From SIG710 sp045651985 (GTDB taxonomy: Bacteria; Bacillota; Clostridia; Oscillospirales; CAG-272): a DNA stretch of 64,000 nucleotides. The position numbers were made by a program, and so were the translations under genes. The stretch covers positions 124,001 to 188,000 of the forward strand of contig JAZRTK010000026.1 of assembly GCA_045651985.1 (NCBI GenBank), read 5' to 3'. The notes beneath the pieces were generated by a model that did no database searches, was not told the origin of the DNA, and worked only from the letters and a program-made list of their open reading frames with translations. Shown in pieces: positions 23,459 through 32,647 of this stretch. How positions within the stretch are numbered: the first letter of the stretch is position 1; each line of letters begins with the position of its first letter.

Positions 23459-25378
23459 ATGCCTCCGAGAACGTACCAATATGAAAAAGTTACAAAGCCA
23501 AAGAGCATAAAGGAAGTTCCGTCTTACCTGAAAAAGGTCATAAGCGGATTTTTCTCCCGACTTATCTACGTTTTCCGCCTCGTTAACGAAACAGGCAGAT
23601 GGATATTTGCGGCGCTGACATTGGTCACCATACTGCAGGGCTTCATTCCCGTTGTTCTGACCTACGTTTCAAAATATCTTATCAACGCTTTGCAGACCAT
23701 GCACGGTAAAGGAGAGGGGCTTGATGCCTTTACCACCCTCAGCTTCTCCTCCGACAATATACTTTTTCTGCTTATTGCCATGTCGGTGCTGGGAATATTC
23801 AACACGGTCATATGGCAGGTGTCGGGCGCTATTACGAAGATAGCGGGCGAGCGCGTGACCATGCAGGTGCGTATCCGCATCATGCAGAAGGCAAAGGAGA
23901 CGGATATTGCCGCCTTCGACCTGCCCGCATTCTACGAAAAGCTTGAGAACGCCAACCGTGAGGCGGGACACAGACCGCTTCAGGTGATCCAGTCGATCTT
24001 CGGCATTATCAGCACCATGATAACCCTCGTTTCATTTGTTGTGGTGCTCGTCACCGCCCCGGGAATGTGGTGGTCGGCGCTGGTCATCATCGCGGTTTCT
24101 ATTCCCTCGGCTATAATCAGTCTTGCTTTCCGTACAAAGAACTTTTACTATATGCGCTTCCGCTCAAAGGAGCGCCGCCAGATGAACTATTACAGCAACA
24201 CCATGGTAAACAAGGACATGGCAAAGGAGCTGAGGATCTATGGGCTTGGTGACGTTCTGATAGATCGCTTCAAATCCATCTTTGAAATTTATTTTAAAGG
24301 TCTTCGGAAGCTCATTTTGTCCGAGAGCGTCTGGCACGTGGCGATCTCCGCCATTTCCACCGCCACCCACGGCATCTTTTTTGCAATGCTTGCGTTTATG
24401 GTGTTCATGGGGAGAATTCTTATCGGTGACTATTCGCTCTATATAGGCGCTATCACAAGCATCGGAAACTCGGTCTCCTCTCTCATCTCCACCTCGGCGT
24501 CTGTCTACGAGGGTACGCTCTTTATTGACAACCTTATGTCATTTATGAACGAACAGCCTACGGTCACACCGAACGTGGACGTGCCCGAGCGGGTCAAGTA
24601 CGGCGAGCCTCATTCAATTGAATTTTGCAACGTCAGCTTTTCCTATCCGGGCTCGGATAAGCCCGTTCTTCAAAACATCAACTTGAAATTCAATCCGGGC
24701 GAGACGGTCGTGCTTGTGGGACTGAACGGTGCGGGAAAGACCACGCTAATAAAACTTCTCACCCGCCTTTACGACCCCACCGAGGGCGTTATCCTGCTTG
24801 ACGGCAAGGATCTGCGATCATACGCGGTGGAGGACGTTTATAAGACGTTCGGTATCATTTTTCAGGACTTCGGAAAGTACGCGTTTACCGTTGCGGAAAA
24901 CATAAAGTTCGGTGACGTCAGCCGCGAAGCGTTGGAGGGCGACGTCCGGCGCGCCGCGACCTTGGGCGATGCGGACGATTTCATTTCCCGTCTGCCCGAC
25001 GGCTACGATACGCCTCTCATGCGCCACTTTGAGGAAAACGGCACCGAGCTTTCTATCGGTCAGTGGCAAAAGCTTGCGATCGCCCGCGCGTTCTACAGCA
25101 ACCACGACATTCTGATACTTGACGAGCCTACGGCATCTCTTGATCCCTTGGCGGAGCAGGAGATATATACCCAGTTCGATATGCTCAGGGAGAACAAGAC
25201 CTCAATTTTCGTTTCCCACAGACTTTCCAGCGCAACTATCGCGTCAAAGATCGTGGTGCTTGAGTACGGAAAGGTCATCGAGGAGGGCACGCACGCCGAG
25301 CTTATGGCGGCGGGCGGTAAATACTACGAGCTTTTCTCCACGCAGGCAAAGAGGTATGTCGAAAGCAAGGAAGAATAA
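23459..25378 (+). CDS. ABC transporter, fused permease and ATPase, exporter type
   Basis: 639 residues with a long N-terminal cytosolic lead (about 1-40), six membrane helices to about 360 and an ATPase domain. Walker A GLNGAGKTT is near 421, signature LSIGQWQKLAIARAF near 531, Walker B ILILDEPTASLDP near 551 and H-loop VSHRLSSA near 586. LSxGQWQK, with Trp in place of Arg, occurs in the group that includes lantibiotic and peptide exporters (NisT/SpaT-like). However, no precursor peptide or modification gene lies nearby, so the substrate is unknown. It probably works as a homodimer. It has its own promoter and a repeat-borne terminator after its stop, so it is a single-gene unit. Confidence 0.92.
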   Translation: MPPRTYQYEKVTKPKSIKEVPSYLKKVISGFFSRLIYVFRLVNETGRWIFAALTLVTILQGFIPVVLTYVSKYLINALQTMHGKGEGLDAFTTLSFSSDNILFLLIAMSVLGIFNTVIWQVSGAITKIAGERVTMQVRIRIMQKAKETDIAAFDLPAFYEKLENANREAGHRPLQVIQSIFGIISTMITLVSFVVVLVTAPGMWWSALVIIAVSIPSAIISLAFRTKNFYYMRFRSKERRQMNYYSNTMVNKDMAKELRIYGLGDVLIDRFKSIFEIYFKGLRKLILSESVWHVAISAISTATHGIFFAMLAFMVFMGRILIGDYSLYIGAITSIGNSVSSLISTSASVYEGTLFIDNLMSFMNEQPTVTPNVDVPERVKYGEPHSIEFCNVSFSYPGSDKPVLQNINLKFNPGETVVLVGLNGAGKTTLIKLLTRLYDPTEGVILLDGKDLRSYAVEDVYKTFGIIFQDFGKYAFTVAENIKFGDVSREALEGDVRRAATLGDADDFISRLPDGYDTPLMRHFEENGTELSIGQWQKLAIARAFYSNHDILILDEPTASLDPLAEQEIYTQFDMLRENKTSIFVSHRLSSATIASKIVVLEYGKVIEEGTHAELMAAGGKYYELFSTQAKRYVESKEE

Positions 25379-25396
25379 GCACGCGGGGCTTTTGCC

Positions 25397-25532
25397 GTCC
25401 CCCTTTAAAAAGGCGGTCGGACCTGCCAAACCAAATAGTAAAAAACGACGGTGGAACACCGTCGTTTTTTATAACAATAATACGTCTGTTTAATTTCCTT
25501 TTTTAAAGTTTTACGGGGGTCAAAAGCACCCC
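25397..25532 (+). repeat. Dispersed terminator-bearing repeat, copy C (forward, long)
   Basis: Blocks: GTCCCCCTTTAAAAAGGCGG, TCGGACCTGCCAAACCAAAT, hairpin AAAAAACGACGGTG...CACCGTCGTTTTTT, ACGTCTGTTTAATTTCC, TTTTTTAAAGTTTTACGGGG and GTCAAAAGCACCCC. It lies 18 bases after the ABC exporter stop and 6 bases before the stop codon of the converging cyclophilin gene. Confidence 0.8.
25440..25470. terminator. Bidirectional terminator between the ABC exporter and cyclophilin genes
   Basis: 14-bp perfect stem AAAAAACGACGGTG / CACCGTCGTTTTTT with loop GAA; core of repeat copy C. Confidence 0.88.
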
Positions 25533-25538
25533 AAGCGC

Positions 25539-26024
25539 TCATATAATTTCAATCGTTTCGATCACAACGGGGAATCTGGGACAGTCCTGAAAGTCGGTTG
25601 CGACCGACGCGATCTTGTCCACGACCTCAATGCCGCTTGTCAGAGCGCCGAACGCCGCGTACTGACCGTCAAGGTGTGGTGCGTCGCGGTGCATGATAAA
25701 GAACTGAGAGGAAGCGGAGTCGGGGATCATGGTGCGCGCCATGGAGAGAACGCCTCTCTTGTGCTTGATGTCGTTTTGAGGAAATCCGTTTGCGGCGAAC
25801 TCGCCGTAGATAGACTCGGCATCGGTATCCTCAAACTTTTCTGTGTAGCCGCCGCCCTGTATCATAAAGCCTTCGATCACGCGGTGAAAGATAAGCCCCG
25901 CGAAAAAGTCCTTTTTGATAAGGGCAACAAAGTTTTCGACAGTTTTGGGGGCCTTGTCGGGATAAAGCTCTGCTTCCATTTCTCCGTAGTCGCGGACGGT
26001 GATTTTGATCTTGATGTTTTCCAT
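25539..26024 (-). CDS. Peptidyl-prolyl cis-trans isomerase, cyclophilin type
   Basis: 161 residues, a minimal cytosolic cyclophilin without signal peptide. Motifs: LYPDKAPKTVENFVALIKK, IFHRVIEGFMIQGGGY with the catalytic Arg, FAANGFPQNDIKHKRGVLSM, DSASSQFFIMHRDAPHLDGQ and YAAFGALTSGIEVVDKIA. The residues that contact proline in relatives (FHR, QGG, SQFFI) are present, so it should accelerate X-Pro isomerisation in folding proteins. It is the last gene of a minus-strand group (ECF S component, mrnC, cyclophilin) ended by repeat copy C. Confidence 0.95.
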   Translation of the reverse strand: MENIKIKITVRDYGEMEAELYPDKAPKTVENFVALIKKDFFAGLIFHRVIEGFMIQGGGYTEKFEDTDAESIYGEFAANGFPQNDIKHKRGVLSMARTMIPDSASSQFFIMHRDAPHLDGQYAAFGALTSGIEVVDKIASVATDFQDCPRFPVVIETIEII

Positions 26025-26044
26025 GTTTTTATAAACCTCTTTTT

Positions 26045-26449
26045 TTAGTCTTTTTGTGTCAGAGCCTCAAGCTCCTCGGCAAAGCCAAGGCGGAAAAGCT
26101 CGTCTATTCTGTCGTTTTTTCCTGCTATGTGCAGGTAAGCCATGAGCACCTCAAGCCCCGTCGCCATGCGGTATTCGGATACGGTGGCGCTTTTTGGCAC
26201 GTTGGTGTGACCCATGTTCCGACCGCGTCGGAAAAAGGCTTCTTCTTCCTCGGTCAAGACTTCAAGTATTATTTTTGCCGCCTTTGCCTGGGCGGGAGCG
26301 CGTACAAATGAGAGCGCTGAGGAGTTTAAGTGCTTTGAACTTGACAGACCCGCTTCGAGAAGCGCTTGTCTCACTCTCAACTCAAAGACGCAGTCACCCA
26401 GATATGCAAGTGCGGGTGTGGCGGCAGTTTTTAGGTCTATCTTTGCCAT
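26045..26449 (-). CDS. mrnC: Mini-ribonuclease III
   Basis: 134 residues: an RNase III catalytic domain lacking the double-stranded RNA-binding domain, the MrnC family that matures 23S rRNA ends in Firmicutes. The signature reads ALAYLGDCVFELRVRQALLE (GDAVYE in most members), followed by NSSALSFVRAPAQAKAA and FRRGRNMGHTNVPKSATVSE, with the metal-binding acidic residues in the expected places. The ATG shares a base with the stop of the upstream ECF S component gene (TAATG). Family members usually sit by cysS, so this context is different. Confidence 0.95.
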   Translation of the reverse strand: MAKIDLKTAATPALAYLGDCVFELRVRQALLEAGLSSSKHLNSSALSFVRAPAQAKAAKIILEVLTEEEEAFFRRGRNMGHTNVPKSATVSEYRMATGLEVLMAYLHIAGKNDRIDELFRLGFAEELEALTQKD

Positions 26450-27051
26450 TATTTCTTGAACTTCTTTTCAAGCTTAACGATGAGGGGCGAGATGAGCGAG
26501 CCGAGAACACCCGTTGTCACGAGCTCGAACACAGCGTTCCAGGTGACAAGCACCGCAACGATGGCGATAAAGCTGTCGCCGAAGCTCATGATGTAGTCGG
26601 ACGTACCAAAGAAAAGCATCAATGCGCCCACGAAGAACACGGTATTAAGCGCAGGGGCCGCAATAGAGCAGGTGACCGCGCCTGCAAGAGGGGACAGCTT
26701 TGTCACCGACTTATAAATGAGACCCGTCAGAAGTCCCATCAGGATTCGGGGAACAAAGCACATTACAAGTGTGAAAAAGGGATTAATTTCGTTCAGAGTA
26801 GTTCCAAATGCGTCAAGACCGAAGCACTGAATATAGCTGGTCGCGCCGAAAATGAGTCCGAGGAACGCGCCCGCGCCGGGTCCGATGACCGCCGCGCCGA
26901 TAGCCACGGGAATTACCAGAGTGGTGGCGGAAAGAGGACCGAGATGTATGTATCCCAGGAAGGGAACGAACGCCATCATGATGATAACGGCGGAAAGTAT
27001 CGCGGTCTGTGTGAGCTTTAGTGTGTTAAGTCCTGTTTTTTTGATTGCCAT
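26449..27051 (-). CDS. ECF transporter S component, pantothenate (PanT)-like
   Basis: 200-residue membrane protein with about six helices. The start LKLTQTAILSAVIIMMAFVP, followed by FLGYIHLGPLSATTLVIPVA and IGPGAGAFLGLIFGATSYIQ, fits the S-component group in which pantothenate carriers are found (LG-I-LGP-SATT-HIPV pattern). The vitamin is an inference; riboflavin-type S components look somewhat similar. GGGAGGTATTC precedes the ATG. No ATPase or T component is adjacent, as for the other two S components in this window. It heads an operon with mrnC and the cyclophilin gene. Confidence 0.82.
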   Translation of the reverse strand: MAIKKTGLNTLKLTQTAILSAVIIMMAFVPFLGYIHLGPLSATTLVIPVAIGAAVIGPGAGAFLGLIFGATSYIQCFGLDAFGTTLNEINPFFTLVMCFVPRILMGLLTGLIYKSVTKLSPLAGAVTCSIAAPALNTVFFVGALMLFFGTSDYIMSFGDSFIAIVAVLVTWNAVFELVTTGVLGSLISPLIVKLEKKFKK

Positions 27052-27098
27052 AATGAATACCTCCCGGGAAGGTGTCTGAAACCGTCCCTTGACTGTAT

Positions 27099-27127
27099 AT
27101 TATACCCCAAAAGTGCTTTAATGTCAA
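27099..27127 (-). promoter_or_regulatory. Consensus promoter of the ECF S component-mrnC-cyclophilin operon
   Basis: Minus strand TTGACA (27122-27127), 17-base spacer, TATAAT (27099-27104): both hexamers perfect. The leader to the ATG is about 40 bases, too short for a riboswitch. Confidence 0.88.
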
Positions 27128-27167
27128 TATTTTTCCATGGCGACAGGTATTTTGCGGCAAAGTTTTC

Positions 27168-27196
27168 TTGACAAAAGCGTTCCATTGACTTATAAT
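27168..27196 (+). promoter_or_regulatory. Consensus promoter of the YifB/ComM-like gene
   Basis: TTGACA at 27168-27173, 17-base spacer, TATAAT at 27191-27196: both perfect. It is back-to-back with the equally perfect minus-strand promoter at 27099-27127. Confidence 0.88.
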
Positions 27197-27226
27197 TAAA
27201 GAAATTATGAAAGGAAGGCAGAAAAG

Positions 27227-28765
<1,539 letters not shown>

Positions 28766-28888
28766 CTTTTTAGGTGAAAAACCCGTCCCAAGTCTTGCTT
28801 TTTCGACACGGCTAACGTCTTTTGCCGAAATTTCGCCCCGATAGACACACAAAAATAATTTGGGCACAAATTTTATTAACTTAACCCC

Positions 28889-28917
28889 TTGACAAGGCAG
28901 ATTTTGGGTGATATAAT
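28889..28917 (+). promoter_or_regulatory. Consensus promoter of the LCP-sortase-surface protein operon
   Basis: TTGACA at 28889-28894, 17-base spacer, TATAAT at 28912-28917, about 30 bases before the TTG start. Confidence 0.88.
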
Positions 28918-28947
28918 TGGTGTGAATACGAGTCGGGAGGCGTTTCT

Positions 28948-30033
28948 TTGACGGATAAGATTGAAGAAAATAAGGTCGAAGAAACAGAAGCGACCAAGTC
29001 AAACAAGACACTCAAGTTTCTGAGGATAATTACCGCAGGCTTGCTTGCGGTCTTCATCGTTGTTGCGGGAACTGTGTTGGGTGTCGTGCTTGCCATGCGC
29101 GAGATCGGAAAGAGCAATCTTGCGGACAGACGTGACGACCCCGATAAGTATTATGATTATATCTACGACCCCGAGGTCATAAGGCTTAACGGCGAGACCT
29201 ATCGCTATAATAAGGACCTGACCAATTTTTTGTTTGTTGGAATCGACAAGGATGAGCTTGGCAACCCCGACCATGAGTATGCGGGCGGAGGGTTTTCCGA
29301 CGTTATTCTGCTTGGGGTGCTTGATGAAAAGGAATCCAAGCTGACCGTTCTTCAGATCGACCGAAATACAGTGGTTCCCGTAAAGGCTTACGATGGCGAG
29401 GGCGCACCTCTTGGCACGTCAGATACGCAGATAGCAAGAGCCTATTCCTATGGGGACGGCAGAGAAAAAAGCATTGAGCTGACGTCAGCTGCGGTGTCCG
29501 AGCTTCTGTTCGGTGTTCCCGTCAACGGCTACTATGCGCTGGCAATGCCTGCGGTGGCGATTGTAAACGACATGATCGGCGGAGTCACGGTGACCCTGTC
29601 TGAGGACATGAAGCTTGATAAAAAGGAATATGCGGCAGGCACGACCCTGAAGCTTTTGGGGGAAGAGGCGGTGCTCTATCTCCGCGCCAGAACGGGAGTT
29701 GGAGACGAGACTAACGCGTCAAGACTTGCTCGCCATCAGGAGTACCTTAGGCTCTTTGTGGAGCAGGCGAAAAAGAAGATGCTGGGCGACTTTTCCCTGG
29801 TCGGTGATATCTATAGTACCGTTATTGAAAGCTCATGCACCGATATTACCGCCTCCGAGGCAGTTTATCTGGCGACGGAAATTTCGGGCTACACCATAGA
29901 GTTCCGCTCTATTGCGGGCGAAACCGTCTACGGCGGTCAGGAGGACAGCGAGGAAAACTCGGATATGTTCTACCCCGATGCCGACGAGCTCTATCGCATG
30001 ATAATTGATATTTTCTACGTAAAAGAAGGTTAA
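28948..30033 (+). CDS. LCP (LytR-CpsA-Psr) family cell-wall glycopolymer ligase
   Basis: 361 residues from TTG 28948 (GGGAGG 7 bases upstream). A charged cytosolic N-terminus is followed by one membrane anchor (about 27-50) and the extracellular LCP domain: LTNFLFVGIDK, GGFSDVILLGVLDEKESKLT, VLQIDRNTVVPV, YYALAMPAVAIVNDMIGGVT, and Arg-rich LYLRARTGVGDETNASRLAR carrying the catalytic arginines. LCP enzymes transfer undecaprenyl-linked teichoic acids or other polymers to peptidoglycan. The sortase B gene starts 2 bases after its stop, so the operon combines polymer attachment with protein anchoring. A WecA/TagO-like gene about 3 kb downstream on the other strand could supply the lipid-linked precursor. 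Confidence 0.93.
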   Translation: MTDKIEENKVEETEATKSNKTLKFLRIITAGLLAVFIVVAGTVLGVVLAMREIGKSNLADRRDDPDKYYDYIYDPEVIRLNGETYRYNKDLTNFLFVGIDKDELGNPDHEYAGGGFSDVILLGVLDEKESKLTVLQIDRNTVVPVKAYDGEGAPLGTSDTQIARAYSYGDGREKSIELTSAAVSELLFGVPVNGYYALAMPAVAIVNDMIGGVTVTLSEDMKLDKKEYAAGTTLKLLGEEAVLYLRARTGVGDETNASRLARHQEYLRLFVEQAKKKMLGDFSLVGDIYSTVIESSCTDITASEAVYLATEISGYTIEFRSIAGETVYGGQEDSEENSDMFYPDADELYRMIIDIFYVKEG

Positions 30034-30035
30034 AA

Positions 30036-30863
30036 ATGTTTACGAAAGCCAAAACCCGTAAGATACTGTGGCTTTGTCTGTTCATTCTCTTTTGCCTTGT
30101 TCTTGCCGCGTGCTTCGGCTTTGCGGCTTACCACTACATTCTGAACGCTTCTCTTGACAACGTTTACGATCAGGCAAGAGTTGAAATACCTATTCCCTCG
30201 GCGCCTCTGCAAACGGATACCGCTCAGGGAGAGGACACTCCCTCGGCACCCCCCGCAGAAAACGAGGAGATAAAGACGCAGGTCGTGATAGACTTCGATA
30301 TTCTCCGCGGCGTTTCCGAAAACGTTTACGCCTGGGTGGAAATACCCGAGACGAAGCTTGCTTACCCCGTGGTGCAGCACCCTAAGAACAACAGTTATTA
30401 CGTACGCCGATCCGTAAACGGCAAATATGACGTTTCGGGCTGCGTATTCTCGGAGAATTACAACAGCCGCGATTTCACCGATAAAAACACGGTGCTGTAC
30501 GGTCACTATATGTTTGACGACTCCAAGTTCGGCACTCTGCTCAACTACACGGATAAGGAATATTTCGGGCATCACCAAAGCGTGTACGTCTACACTCCCG
30601 ATCAGGTGCTTGAATATAAGATATTCGCGGCGGTGCCCTTCAGCACGCGCCATGTGCTCCGCTCCTATCGAGGGGACGATGCTCATGAGCGATTTATTGC
30701 GGATGTGATGGCGGTCAAGGACCCCCGCGCCGTTATTGACCGAAGTGTCGAGATAGACCTTGACACCGATAAAATTCTAACACTGTCAACCTGCATGAAG
30801 ACTTCCTCAAAGAGGTTTCTTGTGTTGGCTGTGCTTATAAATTCCCAAAAGGTAAATCAATAA
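30036..30863 (+). CDS. Class B sortase
   Basis: 275 residues: N-terminal membrane anchor (about 8-30), proline-rich linker, and the sortase barrel with ENVYAWVEIPETKLAYPVVQ, YYVRRSVNGKYDVSGCVFSE and the added helix typical of class B. Catalytic His is in VLYGHYM (about residue 156), Cys in LTLSTCMK (about 253) and Arg in SKRFLVLAV (about 260). It should cut a surface protein between Thr and the last residue of its motif and attach it to peptidoglycan. The gene directly downstream encodes a protein ending in SPETN, hydrophobic segment and basic tail, very likely its dedicated substrate. Confidence 0.95.
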   Translation: MFTKAKTRKILWLCLFILFCLVLAACFGFAAYHYILNASLDNVYDQARVEIPIPSAPLQTDTAQGEDTPSAPPAENEEIKTQVVIDFDILRGVSENVYAWVEIPETKLAYPVVQHPKNNSYYVRRSVNGKYDVSGCVFSENYNSRDFTDKNTVLYGHYMFDDSKFGTLLNYTDKEYFGHHQSVYVYTPDQVLEYKIFAAVPFSTRHVLRSYRGDDAHERFIADVMAVKDPRAVIDRSVEIDLDTDKILTLSTCMKTSSKRFLVLAVLINSQKVNQ

Positions 30864-30889
30864 TTTTATATTTCAAAGGAGAAAAAATT

Positions 30890-31585
30890 ATGAAAAAGTT
30901 AGTTTCCCTGCTCGTAGTTGTCACAATGCTCGTAGCTTGCTTCGCTACAACTGCTTTCGCTGCAAACAGCCCTGTTGGTGATCTTACCTTGACAGATGTT
31001 GCAGGCGTTGAGGTTGAGGGTGGTAACCTTTCGGCTAAGGCTGTTGAAAAGCTTGCTGAAGAATTCGATCTCGAGGTCATTAAGGACACAAAAGTTAACT
31101 GGATCGCTCCTATCAGCACACCTGCCGGCATTAAGGAGAAGGTTGGCGTAGCTGATTACAAGCTCTTCCAGGGCGCAAAGCTCGTTCTGAGCGAGGCCGG
31201 TGTTAAGATCCTTACCGGTGAGACAGTTCTCAAGAACACAGCTCCCACAGTTGCGACCATCAGCGCATCCGCTGCAGCTAAGGCAACTGTCAAGACAACA
31301 ACAGTAACACTGAATGTTCCCGGTATCACAGAGGCAAACGCTCCCAAGATCGTTTCCTACGATCCCGCAACAAAGGCTTACACACCTGTTACAACAACAG
31401 TTGCAGGCTCCAACGTTTCCGCGACAGTTCCCGTATCTTCCGATAACGTAGCATACATCGCAGTTATCTACACAGGCGCAGCAACATCTCCCGAGACAAA
31501 CGTTGCGGCTTGGGCAATCGGCGTAGTTGCTATCGTTGCTCTCGTAGGCGCAGCTTACGCAGGCAAGAAGGTATTCGCAGCTTAA
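30890..31585 (+). CDS. Secreted surface protein with SPETN sortase B sorting signal
   Basis: 231 residues, no known domain recognised. Residues 1-25 are a Sec signal peptide (MKKLVSLLVVVTMLVACFAT then TAFA, cut before ANSP). The mature part is rich in Ala, Thr, Val and Lys and probably beta-structured, with a repetitive Thr/Val/Ala section (about 120-195). SPETN at residues 200-204 is followed by the hydrophobic run VAAWAIGVVAIVALVGAAYA and GKKVFAA, a full cell-wall sorting signal. (N/S)PxTN-type motifs suit class B sortases. AAAGGAGAAAAATT precedes the ATG. Codon use is strongly biased (GCT/GCA, GTT, ACA), unlike its neighbours but like the pyruvate oxidoreductase at 46.7 kb, suggesting very high expression. 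Confidence 0.88.
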   Translation: MKKLVSLLVVVTMLVACFATTAFAANSPVGDLTLTDVAGVEVEGGNLSAKAVEKLAEEFDLEVIKDTKVNWIAPISTPAGIKEKVGVADYKLFQGAKLVLSEAGVKILTGETVLKNTAPTVATISASAAAKATVKTTTVTLNVPGITEANAPKIVSYDPATKAYTPVTTTVAGSNVSATVPVSSDNVAYIAVIYTGAATSPETNVAAWAIGVVAIVALVGAAYAGKKVFAA

Positions 31586-31626
31586 TTTCAAACATACAAA
31601 CCAAATTAAATTATTGATTAAGGAGC

Positions 31627-31663
31627 CCCCTGCCGCGGCAGGGGTCTGCCTTTTTCGGCAGAC
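31627..31663 (+). terminator. Two tandem GC-rich hairpins after the surface protein gene
   Basis: CCCCTGCCGCGGCAGGGG (31627-31644) is a perfect palindrome; GTCTGCC / GGCAGAC with loop TTTTTC (31644-31663) follows at once. They precede the repeat-borne terminator at 31667, giving three stem-loops in a row, which may both terminate and protect the transcript 3' end. Confidence 0.75.
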
Positions 31664-31666
31664 AGC

Positions 31667-31697
31667 AAAAAACGACGGCTACGCACCGTCGTTTTTT
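31667..31697. terminator. Bidirectional terminator between surface protein and trpS operons
   Basis: 12-bp perfect stem AAAAAACGACGG / CCGTCGTTTTTT, loop CTACGCA; core of repeat copy E. Confidence 0.87.
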
Positions 31698-31755
31698 CTT
31701 TTATGTTTGGGGTGTCCGACCACCTTTTTAAAGGGGGACGGTGACATCTGTCACC
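31667..31755 (-). repeat. Dispersed terminator-bearing repeat, copy E (reverse, half-length)
   Basis: Hairpin core, then on the plus strand TTTATGTTTGGGGTGTCCGA, CCACCTTTTTAAAGGGGGAC and a closing palindrome GGTGACATCTGTCACC (31740-31755). These blocks match the left half of copies B and C; the GGGGTGCTTTT half is absent. Confidence 0.7.
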
Positions 31756-31763
31756 GCTACATT

Positions 31764-32618
31764 TTACGCTTTGGGAAAAGCGAAGGAGTCGGATTTTTTG
31801 TACTCCGATATATCTACCGTAAACACGGTGGTGTTCTGGGAATAGACAGTCGCCTTGTTTAGCGTAACCGTACTGTGGTAAACGTAGCCGTAATCGAGGT
31901 AATAGTAGTAGGTTTCACGGGCGCCCGTAGCTTCCCGCGTCAAATTTATGACCAGCATATTCAGACCCTTGCCTCGGATCATTGAAAGGGACATTGAGGA
32001 AAGTCCCGTCTGCACGCGGCGGTCGCCGCCTGCCGAATAATCGGACACCAATGAAGTAAGATCTTGGTGGTCGGTTATACCTACAAGGTTTTCGACCGTA
32101 AATTCCTTACCTAAGGGGCAAAATGAAACGCTGCCCGTTATCTCATTTGTGATGCAAGCTTGCTTTCCGTCCGAGATGAGAGTCTCGACCAGAACGCCGT
32201 TTTCTATGGTGCGGATATTGTAAAGATCTCCATCGCGAAGTATCTGCAGAGTCTGCTCGGTTTGGTTCTCCCCGTCGGAACGCACTACGGTGCATTCCCT
32301 ATAATATGAGGTCTTGGTGACATACGAAGCAAATGCCTCGGCGTCCGAGAGATCGGGGGCGGGGACGTGATCAAGCTCGTCGTAAAAATGCCCCTTTAAC
32401 TGTTCCTCTATCTGCCGAATATCGGTTTTGTCTTCGGTATCCTTTGGGTCATGGTCCTTTGAGTTCATGGCTCCGCTGCCTACAGTATACAGGAGAGTAA
32501 TCGCCACGACGCAGATGAACACTGCCGCGAAGATCATAATTACGGCACCGACGGCACCACCTCGGGATATTTTCCCCGTCGCGCCCGTTTGCTCGGGTTG
32601 TTTTCGTCTGTTTGCCAT
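31764..32618 (-). CDS. Hypothetical single-pass membrane protein
   Basis: 284 residues, no family recognised. A basic N-terminus (MANRRKQPEQTGATGKISRGG) leads into one membrane helix (about 24-48, AVGAVIMIFAAVFICVVAIT), so the rest should lie outside the cell: an acidic linker (SKDHDPKDTEDKTDIRQIEE) and a beta-rich domain with YYRECTVVRSDGENQTEQTL, ILRDGDLYNIRTIENGVLVE, ISDGKQACITNEIT and YYYYLDYGYVYHSTVTLNK, resembling in outline the beta-sheet folds of lipoprotein carriers such as LolA/LppX, though I cannot show homology. It is the last gene of the trpS-wecA-like operon, 29 bases after the glycosyltransferase, which hints at an envelope role. Confidence 0.75.
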   Translation of the reverse strand: MANRRKQPEQTGATGKISRGGAVGAVIMIFAAVFICVVAITLLYTVGSGAMNSKDHDPKDTEDKTDIRQIEEQLKGHFYDELDHVPAPDLSDAEAFASYVTKTSYYRECTVVRSDGENQTEQTLQILRDGDLYNIRTIENGVLVETLISDGKQACITNEITGSVSFCPLGKEFTVENLVGITDHQDLTSLVSDYSAGGDRRVQTGLSSMSLSMIRGKGLNMLVINLTREATGARETYYYYLDYGYVYHSTVTLNKATVYSQNTTVFTVDISEYKKSDSFAFPKA

Positions 32619-32647
32619 GGATTTCGGGAGATCTCCTTTCGGATTTT

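Noticed and set aside
23459..25378. Lantibiotic or other RiPP cluster around the ABC exporter with LSIGQWQK signature
   Set aside because: No precursor peptide, modification enzyme, protease or immunity gene lies next to it; flanks are DUF1015 and a cyclophilin operon.
27052..27098. Possible vitamin riboswitch before the PanT-like S component
   Set aside because: The 5' leader is about 40 bases and no aptamer motif is visible; only short pairing around the ribosome binding site.
30899..31591. Open frame of 230 codons antisense to the SPETN surface protein
   Set aside because: Same cause: biased codon use of the sense gene. The product is full of Cys and Asn with no recognisable fold.
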